Below are positions 18,720 to 28,153 of a DNA stretch of 64,000 bases, in pieces. Both the position numbers and the translations under genes were made by a program. The notes below the pieces were generated by a model, which ran no database searches, was not told the DNA's origin, and saw only the letters and a list, made by a program, of their open reading frames with translations. This DNA comes from Daejeonella oryzae DSM 19973 (lineage in GTDB: Bacteria > Bacteroidota > Bacteroidia > Sphingobacteriales > Sphingobacteriaceae): assembly GCF_000422945.1 (NCBI RefSeq), contig NZ_AUHA01000002.1, positions 248,001 through 312,000 of the forward strand, in the 5' to 3' direction. The number at the start of each line of letters is the position of its first letter. Positions within the stretch are counted from its first letter, which is position 1.

Positions 18720-19070
18720 CTCCTTATGGTATTAACCGGATGTGGGGCATTTTGATAGAATGGTTTACATCTATCAGGTATCTACCCCAGCACATTTCCA
18801 AACTCAACACCCTGATGATCGGAGCAGCTTTAAAAGTCGGAATTTTATACCTCTGCTCCTAATACTCGTTTTATTTTTTGTGAGGAAGAATTAAAAATTA
18901 AAGAAAACAGGTTGTTGTTGATATTATTTTTTAATCATTCAAGTATGATAGCGGCCTTCAAAGATTTAAGGATGGGCGCTTTTGGTTGGATGCAGTTGTA
19001 GTTGGGATTAAATATATCCAAAGTGAATAGAGGTAGCATGCAGAAGAATAGTAAATGTCAGTATTCTGGT
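18720..19070. other. Gene-free interval of 351 bp
   Basis: I see no convincing gene or RNA in this stretch. It contains a 7-bp inverted repeat, GGAGCAG at 18821-18827 and CTGCTCC at 18853-18859, with a smaller TAAAA/TTTTA pair inside. It should also hold the promoter of the DUF4256 gene and the end of the repeat-protein transcript. The short frames present look random. Confidence 0.5.
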
Positions 19071-19496
19071 CTAGTAAGTCATTCCGAATTGATTTATCGT
19101 TTGTTTTTCATTCCCTGAAAGGGAGAAACTCAGTTGAGTCCAGGCAGTTCCTTCAAAGCCTTTTAGCACAATTCCTTCCTTAGTTTTTGTAATGGTGAAC
19201 AGGAAGTCTGCAAGATTGGAATCTTTAGCAGAAGATGGGTGGTCTGGTTTTGTCATTCCGTATTCGTCAATCGCTTGCGGTTTATCATTTACACTGTTGA
19301 AACTTAAATTAATCCAGGCGCTACCTTTAAGGCTCTCCATTTTAATCCCGCTTTCGGTTTTTACTATCCTGATTTTAAAGTCTTTGAAATCTGTGGATTT
19401 CTGTTCCTGAGCAAATAATTCAAAACTTAATGTCAGAAAGAACAGAACAATTGATAATATCGTGAAGAGCGTTTTAAATTCAGATTTTCTTTTCAT
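19071..19496 (-). CDS. Small exported protein made of two 43-residue repeats
   Basis: I do not recognise a named family. The 141-residue product has a signal peptide (about 1-30, ending FELFAQ). After it come two repeats of exactly 43 residues, 40-82 and 98-140, that align without gaps. Both contain KT, GI, G-A-W-x-x-LSF, Q-x-I and end in GMT. They are joined by a 15-residue polar linker. Seventeen or more positions are identical, so the gene arose by internal duplication of a single small domain. An in-frame ATG at 19520 exists, but 19496 gives the better signal peptide. The domain is rich in beta-strand pattern; function unknown. Confidence 0.75.
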   Translation of the reverse strand: MKRKSEFKTLFTILSIVLFFLTLSFELFAQEQKSTDFKDFKIRIVKTESGIKMESLKGSAWINLSFNSVNDKPQAIDEYGMTKPDHPSSAKDSNLADFLFTITKTKEGIVLKGFEGTAWTQLSFSLSGNEKQTINQFGMTY

Positions 19497-19623
19497 GTCT
19501 TTGAATCTATGATTGTTCACAAGCTAAAATACAACATTTAAGGAACTATAAATCACAGAATATTACTTCATCAATTAAGGATATTTTATAATGGGGCGTA
19601 ACGCGAAGATTAGATATAAATAC

Positions 19624-19651
19624 AAAAAGGATAAGCAACGGCTTATCCTTT
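19624..19651 (-). terminator. Terminator of the M28 peptidase gene
   Basis: AAAGGATAAGC (19626-19636) and GCTTATCCTTT (19641-19651) form an 11-bp perfect stem with a 4-nt loop. Read on the minus strand it ends in TTTTT, 84 bp after the peptidase stop. Confidence 0.75.
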
Positions 19652-19734
19652 GATTAAATACATTTTAGGAATAATTATAATAAAGTAAGAAACTATGAAT
19701 GCCCCTTATTTCAATTACGAACTATGAAGATACA

Positions 19735-21192
19735 TTAATTTCCCCAGCGCCACTCACCTGCAATTTCCAAAGGTTCTTTCAGATTGTTTTTAATAAGGAA
19801 ATCACGGGTTTGTGTATCTGTTAAACGCTTCGCAGAAATCTCCTTTGCATCGGCCACGCCGTAAATCAGCATGGTATTAAAGCGAACTGTGTTTTTCATT
19901 CCCTGCTCATCTACCAGGTCAAATGAATCGCAATCGGCGTGGTAGCACCGGCCTGAGTTATTTGGCAACGTGCCGCCGGCAACGCCACCTGTTGGAATAC
20001 CCTGCAGCATAAAAGGCTGGTGATCACTGTGCAGGCCAGCTCCGCTTGAAAAAATATTTTTAAATGTGGTATCTATTTTATTTGCTATACTTCCGATTTC
20101 CTGAAAAAGCTCTCTGGTATCTGCAGTACTGGAGCTGTATCCTTTCGGATCATTGCTCATATCGTAATTCAGCATATAGCGGATCTGATTAGCAGAACCA
20201 TTTTTTAAAGCTTTTTCTACATACGCCTTTGATCCCAGCAGTCCTTCTTCTTCGCCCATAAACATCACAAATTCAAGGCTGCGTTTGGGTCTTAATTCCA
20301 GTGAAGAAAACGTGCGGGCCATATCCAGCACCGAAAAAGAACCGATGCCGTTGTCTATCGCACCTGTAGCCAAATCCCAGCTATCCAGGTGACCTCCAAC
20401 TACAATCTTTTCTTTCTTAAGCTCCCTGCCCTTTAATTTGGCAATTACATTCCGGGCTTTAATCATTCCTGAAAAATTAGTCATATTGATTTGACTGAAA
20501 AGTTTTTGAGTTTTCAACTGATCTTTAAATTTCATACCGTCTTCGTAAGATATACAGATGGCCGGAATAGCGATTAATTTACCCGTAACAGAAGCGGTTC
20601 CGGTTAGCAAAACCCCACCCGGTACTGAATTGATAACCACAATGCCAATTGCACCGTACTTAGTAGCCAATGCCGTTTTTTCAGACCGGTGAAGGCGTTT
20701 GGTATTTGAATCAGATCCAGGCAAAACGCCCAGATAAACTAATGCAATTTTACCTTTTACAGCATCAGGCATGGCCAGGTAATCTTCTTCCACACCATTT
20801 TTCATGTCAACCAACTGGCCTTTTAAATCAAGCTTGACAGGAGAATGAGCCAGTGCTACAGACTTAACGGATTCCATTTTGTCATTGGGACCAATTTTCA
20901 CATCTAAAGTTCCGCGGCTCCAGCTTTCTACTTCAAAGGGCTGGTAGCGCACTTTATATCCGTATGATTTTAACAACTTATAGGTATATTCCTCTGCTTT
21001 TTTCCCATTTTCTGAACCGGTTAACCGATGACCGATTGTTTCTGTCGCCTCCTTTAATGTGCTGTAGGCTTTAGAATTGGATTGAACTTCCTGGTTAATT
21101 TTTGAAAATATACTGTTCCATTCATTTTGCTGTGCATTTGCCAAAGCAACGTTGAATAAGAATACAATCGGGACAAGAATTAATTTGTTCAT
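19735..21192 (-). CDS. Exported M28 family zinc aminopeptidase with PA domain
   Basis: The 485-residue protein has a signal peptide (1-20, ending LANAQ). A protease-associated (PA) domain is inserted at about residues 120-250, and an M28 catalytic domain follows. Zinc-site segments are visible: VVGGHLDSWDLATGAIDNG, FMGEEEGLLGS, LNYDMSND and GLHSDHQPFM. It should remove N-terminal residues from peptides outside the cytoplasm. The closest known style is the carboxypeptidase Q/PGCP-like group. It stands alone between the small repeat protein and terC, all on the minus strand, and a hairpin lies downstream. Confidence 0.92.
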   Translation of the reverse strand: MNKLILVPIVFLFNVALANAQQNEWNSIFSKINQEVQSNSKAYSTLKEATETIGHRLTGSENGKKAEEYTYKLLKSYGYKVRYQPFEVESWSRGTLDVKIGPNDKMESVKSVALAHSPVKLDLKGQLVDMKNGVEEDYLAMPDAVKGKIALVYLGVLPGSDSNTKRLHRSEKTALATKYGAIGIVVINSVPGGVLLTGTASVTGKLIAIPAICISYEDGMKFKDQLKTQKLFSQINMTNFSGMIKARNVIAKLKGRELKKEKIVVGGHLDSWDLATGAIDNGIGSFSVLDMARTFSSLELRPKRSLEFVMFMGEEEGLLGSKAYVEKALKNGSANQIRYMLNYDMSNDPKGYSSSTADTRELFQEIGSIANKIDTTFKNIFSSGAGLHSDHQPFMLQGIPTGGVAGGTLPNNSGRCYHADCDSFDLVDEQGMKNTVRFNTMLIYGVADAKEISAKRLTDTQTRDFLIKNNLKEPLEIAGEWRWGN

Positions 21193-21283
21193 TTATACTT
21201 CAGTTAAAAAATGAAAAATAAGGATAATATGCAATACTGATTTTATAAAATATCTGTATAATTCCAAATCAGTAATTTCAAAT

Positions 21284-22339
21284 TTATTCTAAACCGGTTT
21301 CTGCCTTTTTTGGAAATAATAATGAAGAAACCACGCTAAGTGTTAATATACCCAGAATAATAAAGAGCGAGTGCATGGTTGTAAATCCCCATGCCGAAAG
21401 CCAATGATGCGCCAGCATTTTTACACCAATAAATACAAGTAAAACTGCGAGTCCGACTTTTAGGTAATGAAATTTGTGAATGATATTTACCAGCAGGAAA
21501 AACATGGATCGAAGTCCAAGAATGGCAAAAATATTAGAAAAGAATACAATGTACGGATCTTTGGTAACCGCAAAAATAGCCGGAATTGAATCAACCGCGA
21601 ATATCAGATCGGTAAATTCTACAATCATTAATACGACAAAAAGCGGCGTTATAAATCTTTTTCCTTCTATTTTGATAAAAAATTTATTCCCCGCAAAATG
21701 AGGATAAACAGAAAAGAACCGTGAAGCAAGGCGTACAATCTTGTGATTTTCGGTATCTATCTTCTCATCATCATTCCGGTTAAAGAACATCATTAGCCCG
21801 GTATAAACCAGAAAAGCGCCGAATATATATAAGATCCACTCGAATCTGGCTATTAAGGTTGCTCCCAGAAAGATGAACATAAAGCGCATCATTACAGCTC
21901 CGATAATTCCCCACACCAGCACGCGGTGATAATATTTTTCGGGAACGCTGAAAGCACTGAAAATGAGCACCATGACAAAGATATTATCTACCGACAAGGC
22001 GTATTCTATCACGTATCCCGTAAGGAATTCTAAAGCAAGGTTTTGTTTATAAATTCTTAAACTTTCTTCAAAATTTGACGGAATTAAGGTAATGTTATGC
22101 AGATGTCTTTTGGTTACTTCTGCCAGCTGTGTATAATTTTCTATTCCGTGAAGCTCCTGCCCTTTTGTAAGCAGCAGAACATAAAATACAATAGCAAAGG
22201 AAACCCAGATAAAACTCATGGTAGCGGCTTCTTTGAAACCTACTATATGATCCTTTTTATTAAATATCCCAAGATCTATAGAAAGCATGAGGATGATAAA
22301 CAGGATAAAGCTTAAAAAGTAAATGTATTCGTTTGGCAT
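21284..22339 (-). CDS. TerC family integral membrane protein
   Basis: The 351-residue protein has about eight to nine membrane helices. The TerC signature acidic residues sit in helices, as in EYALSVDNIFVMVLIFSAF and EFTDLIFAVDSIPAIFAV. TerC proteins were named for tellurite resistance, and several (Alx, MeeY-like) export manganese. Metal transport is the best guess here. It starts 1 bp after the stop of the polyprenyl synthase gene, so it is translated from the same message. No manganese riboswitch can fit in that gap. Confidence 0.9.
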   Translation of the reverse strand: MPNEYIYFLSFILFIILMLSIDLGIFNKKDHIVGFKEAATMSFIWVSFAIVFYVLLLTKGQELHGIENYTQLAEVTKRHLHNITLIPSNFEESLRIYKQNLALEFLTGYVIEYALSVDNIFVMVLIFSAFSVPEKYYHRVLVWGIIGAVMMRFMFIFLGATLIARFEWILYIFGAFLVYTGLMMFFNRNDDEKIDTENHKIVRLASRFFSVYPHFAGNKFFIKIEGKRFITPLFVVLMIVEFTDLIFAVDSIPAIFAVTKDPYIVFFSNIFAILGLRSMFFLLVNIIHKFHYLKVGLAVLLVFIGVKMLAHHWLSAWGFTTMHSLFIILGILTLSVVSSLLFPKKAETGLE

Positions 22340-22340
22340 T

Positions 22341-23312
22341 TTATTTTTTACGTTCAGTTGTAAATCGCACTAATTGCTCTAAAGCTCTACGCGATGAATG
22401 TTCAGGAAATGTATTTAAGAGATCAAAAGCTTCCTGCTGGTATTTTAACATTTGTTCGGTGGCATAGGCTAAACCTCCGCTGTTGCGTACAAATGAAATT
22501 ACTTCAGAAACTTTATCGGGTTCTTCATTATGATTTTTTACCAGGTTGATAATATGCCTTTTGGTAGAAGATGACGATTTATTAAGTGCATAAATCAATG
22601 GCAGGGTAATTTTTTTCTCCTTGATATCGATACCCAAAGGTTTACCTACGTCATCTGTTCCAAAATCAAAAAGATCATCTTTAATCTGAAAAGCAATTCC
22701 GATTTTCTCGCCAAAAAAACGCATTTTCTCAACCGTTTCCGCATCTGCTCCTGCAGAAGCAGCACCACACGCACAGCAGGATGCAATTAATGAGGCCGTT
22801 TTCTGGCGGATCACATCGTAGTATATTTTTTCGTCAATATCCAGCCGACGGGCTTTTTCAATTTGCAGTAATTCGCCTTCGCTCATTTGCTGAACAGCTT
22901 CAGAAACGATCTTTAGCAATGAGAAATCATTGTTATTTATAGATAAAAGCAAGCCCTTGGAAAGCAAATAATCGCCTACTAAAACAGCAATTTTATTCTT
23001 CCATAAGGCATTAACGGAAAAAAATCCGCGACGCTCGTATGAATTATCTACAACATCATCATGTACTAATGTGGCAGTATGCAGTAATTCTACCAAAGCG
23101 GCTCCGCGGTGGGTGGCATCAGTAATTCCGCCGCATAAGCTGGCAGAAAAGAAAACGAACATGGGCCTTATCTGCTTTCCTTTACGTTTAACAATATAAT
23201 GTGTTATACGATCGAGAAGCGGCACAGAACTTTGCATAGAAGCTTTGAACTTCCCTTCAAATACGTCCAGTTCATCGGCGATGGGTTTTTTAATCTCGTC
23301 GAGGCTTAGCAT
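22341..23312 (-). CDS. Polyprenyl diphosphate synthase (IspB-like)
   Basis: The 323-residue enzyme extends allylic diphosphates with isopentenyl diphosphate to make the long chain used for menaquinone. The two aspartate-rich motifs are present: LVHDDVVDNSYERRG (first DDxxD) and FQIKDDLFDFGTDDVG (second). KRKGKQIRPMFVFF gives the substrate lysine and arginine region. Chain length cannot be read with certainty, but the size fits hepta- to octaprenyl synthases. It is the first gene of a two-gene unit with terC, and its start lies about 160 bp from the divergent tRNA gene. Confidence 0.93.
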   Translation of the reverse strand: MLSLDEIKKPIADELDVFEGKFKASMQSSVPLLDRITHYIVKRKGKQIRPMFVFFSASLCGGITDATHRGAALVELLHTATLVHDDVVDNSYERRGFFSVNALWKNKIAVLVGDYLLSKGLLLSINNNDFSLLKIVSEAVQQMSEGELLQIEKARRLDIDEKIYYDVIRQKTASLIASCCACGAASAGADAETVEKMRFFGEKIGIAFQIKDDLFDFGTDDVGKPLGIDIKEKKITLPLIYALNKSSSSTKRHIINLVKNHNEEPDKVSEVISFVRNSGGLAYATEQMLKYQQEAFDLLNTFPEHSSRRALEQLVRFTTERKK

Positions 23313-23453
23313 TAAATCTAAATGCGCTATTTGTTATATGAGTTAATAGTTGCAAACATATCGAAAAAGAGGGATTATAATGCATGATCACAACCTGAAT
23401 TCACTGCTTTTCAATCATTATAAAATCAAACTGCAGAATCTGTAAAATTTTAA

Positions 23454-23461
23454 TACTTTTG
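23454..23461 (+). promoter_or_regulatory. -7 promoter element for tRNA-Ser
   Basis: TACTTTTG matches TAnnTTTG and ends 9 bp before the first base of tRNA-Ser. That is the spacing expected if transcription starts close to the mature 5' end. Confidence 0.6.
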
Positions 23462-23470
23462 TAGCCCTTC

Positions 23471-23558
<88 letters not shown>

Positions 23559-23570
23559 AATAATTTTTAT

Positions 23571-23604
23571 AAAAAGCCTTTTACAAACTGTGAAAGGCTT
23601 TTTT
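23571..23604 (+). terminator. Terminator of tRNA-Ser
   Basis: AAAAAGCCTTT (23571-23581) pairs perfectly with AAAGGCTTTTT (23593-23603), followed by T residues, 14 bp after the tRNA. It may also serve the convergent acetyltransferase gene on the other strand. Confidence 0.85.
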
Positions 23605-23633
23605 GTTGAATTCAAATTATAAGAAAGCTAATT

Positions 23634-24194
23634 TCAATTGTTTTTACCCGGGTTAATTAGCGAGTAAATAACGGAATCTAAGAATTTACCGTTATAAAAT
23701 GTATTCTCTTTAAAATAACCTTCTTTTACAAAAGAATGCTTAAGCAAAACTTTTTCTGAAGCTACATTATCCGGATCAATTACTGCTTCCAGAGAATGGA
23801 ATTTAAGAACGTTAAAAGCATAATCAATCACTAATTTAACGGCTTCAACCATTATTCCCTTTCCCTGAAAATCGGGATGCAGAATATAGCCTATCTCTGT
23901 TCTGTAATTTTCAGGCTGCATCCTAAGCAAACAGATCATACCCGTTATTTTTTCATTTCCCTTCAGCACTATTCCCCAATTAATATACTCATTGTCCATA
24001 ATGCCTTTGGTGATTAGTTCAATATGATTAAGGGCGTCCTGCCGGTTTTTTGCTAAGGGTCTCGGAATAAATCTCATCGTTTCCGAATCCGAGCGCATTT
24101 CGAACACCTGATTAACATCCTCAGGCGTTATTTGCCTTAGATAAATCCGATCTGATTCAAGGTTTGGAAAGGGGCTGAAATTGATAAGAAGCAT
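23634..24194 (-). CDS. GNAT family N-acetyltransferase (RimJ/RimL-like)
   Basis: The product of about 186 residues is a single GNAT domain of the RimJ/RimL type. It begins LESDRIYLRQITPEDVNQVF. The acetyl-CoA binding loop is DFQGKGIMVEAV, after EIGYILHP, and the end segment is NVASEKVLLKHSFVKEGY. It would transfer acetyl to a protein N-terminus or a small amine, target unknown. I start at 24194 (MLLINFSPFPN); an ATG at 24221 would add nine residues not typical of the family. It stands alone between the tRNA and the beta-barrel gene. Confidence 0.88.
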   Translation of the reverse strand: MLLINFSPFPNLESDRIYLRQITPEDVNQVFEMRSDSETMRFIPRPLAKNRQDALNHIELITKGIMDNEYINWGIVLKGNEKITGMICLLRMQPENYRTEIGYILHPDFQGKGIMVEAVKLVIDYAFNVLKFHSLEAVIDPDNVASEKVLLKHSFVKEGYFKENTFYNGKFLDSVIYSLINPGKNN

Positions 24195-24289
24195 AGCGGT
24201 ACAAAGTTGATAGCGAACCATAGAATAACACTCGCCACAAGATATGTTCTGATTGATTATTTCAGACTTATCAAATATACAAAGGAAGT

Positions 24290-25012
24290 TTAGCGGGGGA
24301 ATATATTGGTATTAAACATATTACTATAGCCAAAACGATACTTCAGACTGAGAGAAGTGAAAGCATATAGATCCGGCCGGTTATTAAAATCCTTATCATA
24401 GCCTTCCAGACGGTCATTCGGAATCAGATTCATTTGTGAATTTATTCCGATAGCCATCGGGCTTAATTTTTTACTTTTAAAAAATAAATCAATTCCCACA
24501 TTAAAGGGTATTGTTACCATCCGTTCTGAATCGCTTCCTTCAAAATCATAGAAAACATTATCTTCCGGAGAATAAAAAGAACGTCTGACATTTTTCTGGT
24601 TGTTGGAAATTAGCCCTACACCTACACCCGCGTATAAGCCGCGAATTTTTTTCAAAAAGTCATCATTACTATAATCAACAAACTGGCCCAGACCAACCTT
24701 TGTATTTATATTCAACTGCTTAAAGTCATTTTCAAAATATCCTGAGAAATTTCGATAATTTTCCCCCGGAACAATAAATTCTCTGCCATTGATTAATTTT
24801 CCGGACTGAAATTCTGCGCCAATACTTATAAAATCTTTTATGTAATAATCAGCGTTGGCATGAAAAACCAGCTGCGGATTTAATGAATTAGAGACATCCG
24901 CATAACTCTGAGTAACTCCCACACCGGCACTTAGGCTATATTTATAGCCCTGAGATTTTGAGGAAAAGCTACAAATAAATACAAGTATAAAGAGATGTAA
25001 TAATTTTTTCAA
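24290..25012 (-). CDS. Outer-membrane beta-barrel-like protein, function unknown
   Basis: The 240-residue protein has a signal peptide (1-20, ending FSSKSQ) and alternating hydrophobic strands typical of a small porin-fold or OmpA-type barrel. Examples are YSLSAGVGVTQSYADV, FISIGAEFQSGKL, LYAGVGVGLI and a last strand LYAFTSLSLKYRFGYS. The end is aromatic-rich but has no OmpA peptidoglycan domain. No specific family could be named. It has its own intergenic regions on both sides, so it is probably transcribed alone. Confidence 0.75.
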   Translation of the reverse strand: MKKLLHLFILVFICSFSSKSQGYKYSLSAGVGVTQSYADVSNSLNPQLVFHANADYYIKDFISIGAEFQSGKLINGREFIVPGENYRNFSGYFENDFKQLNINTKVGLGQFVDYSNDDFLKKIRGLYAGVGVGLISNNQKNVRRSFYSPEDNVFYDFEGSDSERMVTIPFNVGIDLFFKSKKLSPMAIGINSQMNLIPNDRLEGYDKDFNNRPDLYAFTSLSLKYRFGYSNMFNTNIFPR

Positions 25013-25135
25013 TCGAGTAGTTTTTTAGGTTATCTATTTACTATAAAACATCATGCCACCCTTAGTATTTCTTTAAAATTAACCTATTTTTCCTTGAATA
25101 AATTAATTGGGGAGGCATTAATTTTAAAAATCTTT

Positions 25136-26152
25136 TCAGGAGGTTAATTCGCCTCTCAGATTACTTTCAATTAAGACTTTAATCTCTTCAACAGGAAGAT
25201 TTGAAGCAAGCAAAAACATTAATTTGGTTACCGCAGCTTCAAATGTCATGTCGTAGCCACTTATCACTCCCATATCTTTTAGCTTTTTACTGGTTTCATA
25301 CCTTCCGAGCTCTACAGAACCAACTTTACATTGAGATATATCAACAATAATAATATCGCGGTTTATAGCATCCTGCAAAAGATCAAGAAACCAGGTTTTA
25401 GTGCTTGTATTGCCTGATCCAAACGTTTCCATGATAATAGCTTTGCAATCGGCAGCTAAGGCCGACTTTACAACCTGCTGACCAATACCGGGGTAAACCT
25501 TTAATATTCCAATATTACTGTCTAATTTTTTATGCACCTTAAGTTTAGATCCGCTTAACTGGCGTATGTTTTTAGTATCAAATTTAAGATAGACCCCTGC
25601 TTTTGCCAGTAAGGGATAATTTGGCGAACGGAAAGCATTGAAATTACTGGAATTGTATTTGAACGTACGATTTCCCCGATAAAGCTGGTAATCAAAATAA
25701 ATACAAACCTCAGGGACAATTGCCTTACCGCCCGTTGTTGCAGCGGCTATTTCAAGAGCTGTAATCAGATTTTCTTTTGCATCAGTGCGGATTTGATTGA
25801 TAGGCAGCTGAGAGCCGGTAAAAACCACAGGTTTTGATAAATTCTCCAGCATGAAACTGAGTACAGATGCCGTAAATGACATGGTATCTGAACCGTGCAG
25901 CACTACAAAGCCATCATATTTTTCATAATTACTCTCAATCAGATCTGCCAGACCGATCCAGATCTCCGGATCCATATTGGATGAATCAATCAGCGGATCA
26001 AAACTATGTACTGTGAGTTTATAATTGAGCCGTTTTAATTCAGGAACATTTTCTGTGATCTGATCAAAATTAAAAGGCATTAATGCTCCTGTTTCAGGAT
26101 CATTGATCATTCCGATAGTACCACCGGTATAAATAACAAAGATGTTGATCAT
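25136..26152 (-). CDS. ansA: L-asparaginase, type I (cytoplasmic)
   Basis: The enzyme hydrolyses asparagine to aspartate and ammonia. The 338-residue protein has the nucleophile threonine motif VIYTGGTIGMI near the N-terminus and the second active-site block FVVLHGSDTMSFTASVLSF. It also has TDAKENLITALEIA and METFGSGNTS. No signal peptide is present, which fits the AnsA (type I) class. The GTIGM start and the length match the bacterial family. It follows tatD by about 95 bp on the same strand. A second, unrelated asparaginase of type III is encoded near 60 kb. Confidence 0.94.
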   Translation of the reverse strand: MINIFVIYTGGTIGMINDPETGALMPFNFDQITENVPELKRLNYKLTVHSFDPLIDSSNMDPEIWIGLADLIESNYEKYDGFVVLHGSDTMSFTASVLSFMLENLSKPVVFTGSQLPINQIRTDAKENLITALEIAAATTGGKAIVPEVCIYFDYQLYRGNRTFKYNSSNFNAFRSPNYPLLAKAGVYLKFDTKNIRQLSGSKLKVHKKLDSNIGILKVYPGIGQQVVKSALAADCKAIIMETFGSGNTSTKTWFLDLLQDAINRDIIIVDISQCKVGSVELGRYETSKKLKDMGVISGYDMTFEAAVTKLMFLLASNLPVEEIKVLIESNLRGELTS

Positions 26153-26246
26153 TCAGAATGACGATATATTAACATATTAATACAATATTGAAAGGTTGTA
26201 AATTTTTGCTGCAAAACAAAAAATCCAGATCATTAATCAGCCAAAT

Positions 26247-27035
26247 CTAAATGCCGAAAACCTTGAAAGAATTATCGCTGGTAATACGGGCCACTTCATC
26301 CAGAGAAACGTGCTTTAAATCTGCTAATTTCTGAGCTATATAAATCAGGTAACTGCTCTCATTTGGCTTGCCCCGAAAAGGAACAGGACTTAAATATGGA
26401 GAATCAGTTTCTAAAACCAGGTCTTTCAGATCAATCTCAGAAATCACCTTGTCCAAACCGGAATTTTTATATGTAAGAACTCCCCCAATTCCTAAATAAA
26501 AACCCAGACCGATAACTCTTTTCGCCTGCTGCAGGTTGCCGGTAAAACAATGAAATATTCCCCTCAATTTTTCATCTTTCTCCTGTTCCAGAATCTCAAA
26601 TATTTCATCAAATGCTTCCCGGCAATGAATTACAATAGGCATATTTAACTCTTTGGCCCATTTTATTTGAATTAAAAAAGCTTCCTGCTGAATTTTTAGG
26701 GTTGTTTTATCCCAATATAAATCAATTCCAATTTCACCAACAGCATACAATTTTTGTAAATCCATTGCCTTCCGGATGGCTTGTAATTCTTCTATATAAG
26801 CAGCTACTTCCTCAGTAGCTTCTGCTTTAACTTCGCAGGGATGCAAACCCAGCATCGGGAAACAATTTTGAGGATATAAAGCCGCCAGATTATTTACTAA
26901 AGAAATGGTAGACACATTGACGTTGGGCAGAAAAAATCGGCTTACCGAATTTTCAAGCCCTCTTTCTATCAGATGGTTTAGCTTCTGCGTATCGGTTTCG
27001 TAATATAAATGAGTATGTGTATCAGTTAAGATCAT
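26247..27035 (-). CDS. TatD family metal-dependent hydrolase (deoxyribonuclease-like)
   Basis: The 262-residue cytoplasmic TIM-barrel protein shows the TatD metal sites DTHTHLY at the start, AVGEIGIDLYWD, IVIHCREAFDEIF, GIFHCFTGNL and LVLETDSPYLSPVPFRG. Family members are magnesium-dependent DNases and exonucleases acting in DNA repair or quality control. It is followed by ansA. Its start is separated from the FKBP gene by a minus-strand terminator, so it begins a new transcript with ansA. Confidence 0.93.
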   Translation of the reverse strand: MILTDTHTHLYYETDTQKLNHLIERGLENSVSRFFLPNVNVSTISLVNNLAALYPQNCFPMLGLHPCEVKAEATEEVAAYIEELQAIRKAMDLQKLYAVGEIGIDLYWDKTTLKIQQEAFLIQIKWAKELNMPIVIHCREAFDEIFEILEQEKDEKLRGIFHCFTGNLQQAKRVIGLGFYLGIGGVLTYKNSGLDKVISEIDLKDLVLETDSPYLSPVPFRGKPNESSYLIYIAQKLADLKHVSLDEVARITSDNSFKVFGI

Positions 27036-27050
27036 GGGGCAAAACTAAAC

Positions 27051-27083
27051 AAAAAAGCCTTTCAGAATTAACTGAAAGGCTTT
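27051..27083 (-). terminator. Terminator of the FKBP lipoprotein gene
   Basis: A 12-bp perfect stem (27054-27065 with 27072-27083) with a 6-nt loop ends in TTTTTT on the minus strand, 25 bp after the FKBP stop. Confidence 0.9.
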
Positions 27084-27107
27084 AAGAAAGTATTATTTCT
27101 GAAAATA

Positions 27108-28061
27108 TTAGTTTGCAGGAACCGGAGCTGGCTGCGGGCTAACAGAACCTGGTTTTGCAGGAATAATATTTACCATCTCAATATCGAAAATTAAAGGAGT
27201 AAATGGCGGAATACCCTGACTTCCCTGCTCGCCATAGGCAAGTTTAGAAGGCAAAATAATAGTTGCTTTTGTTCCTTTTGAAAATAACATCAAACCTTCT
27301 TCAAATCCCGGGATAGAACCGTTCATTCCAACAGGCATTTTTAATGGCTCGTATGGGCGCTGTGCATTGAAAGTACCTGCTTTTTTGGCAATTTCAGGAT
27401 AGCTTGTATCAAATACTTTTCCGCTTAAAAATTTTCCGGTGTAATTCACAAGAACAGTATCACCTGCAACCGGCTTTGGACCGCTGCCTTCTTTAGTAAC
27501 TGTATAATTTAAACCGGAAGCTGTAACTGTTGGCTTTAAGTTTTCTTTTGATATGTATGCATTAAATTTTGCACCTTCAGCGCCTTTTGCTTTGTCTTGT
27601 TCAGCCTTTAAATAAGTATCTATCTGACCGCGGAAAATACTATCAGTTAATTTTCCTTTCGGGATGATTTTATCAACTTTTATAACATAAAGCAAGTATT
27701 TACCTTTAGTATTTGTTGGCTTTGGACGACCCATTTTAGCTACCATAGAATCGATATTGATTTTAAAAGTAGCGCTGTCTCCTTCACTTAACATGCCTAA
27801 TGCAGCAAATAAATCACCGGTAAACAATGATTTTTCCTTTACTAATAAAGACGGACGATCATAATCATATGAACTGTACAAAACTGAATCTTCTTCGGTT
27901 TTTTCAATCGCATTAAATGCAACAAAATCTCCTTCTTTGATGGTTTCTCCACTTTTATCTTCGTGGATTTTGTACATCATATCCCCTTCACCTTTTTTAA
28001 ATTGCTTACAGCTGGATAAGCCCAATACTGCAACCCCTAAAATGATTACGATTTTTTTCAT
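27108..28061 (-). CDS. FKBP-type peptidyl-prolyl isomerase, lipoprotein
   Basis: The 317-residue protein has a lipoprotein signal with the lipobox GLSSC (C18), so it is membrane-anchored in the envelope. The C-terminal FKBP domain (about residues 185-300) is complete: DTVLVNYTGKFLSGKVFDTS, GSIPGFEEGLMLF, AYGEQGSQGIPPFTPLIFDI. The N-terminal half (about 40-130) looks like a second, degenerate FKBP-like domain, which is inference. It should help fold exported proteins. The last residues are Pro/Ala-rich. It ends in a strong terminator. Confidence 0.9.
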   Translation of the reverse strand: MKKIVIILGVAVLGLSSCKQFKKGEGDMMYKIHEDKSGETIKEGDFVAFNAIEKTEEDSVLYSSYDYDRPSLLVKEKSLFTGDLFAALGMLSEGDSATFKINIDSMVAKMGRPKPTNTKGKYLLYVIKVDKIIPKGKLTDSIFRGQIDTYLKAEQDKAKGAEGAKFNAYISKENLKPTVTASGLNYTVTKEGSGPKPVAGDTVLVNYTGKFLSGKVFDTSYPEIAKKAGTFNAQRPYEPLKMPVGMNGSIPGFEEGLMLFSKGTKATIILPSKLAYGEQGSQGIPPFTPLIFDIEMVNIIPAKPGSVSPQPAPVPAN

Positions 28062-28153
28062 TTGTTTAAATTTGATTTTTGCGATAATCCCCGGCAGAAT
28101 ATCTGCTTGTTTTGGCGGTTATATCGCTTGATTTTGGTTCTAATATAATTTAA

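Noticed and set aside
22339-22341. Manganese (yybP-ykoY) riboswitch before terC
   Set aside because: terC starts 1 bp after the polyprenyl synthase gene, so there is no room for one.
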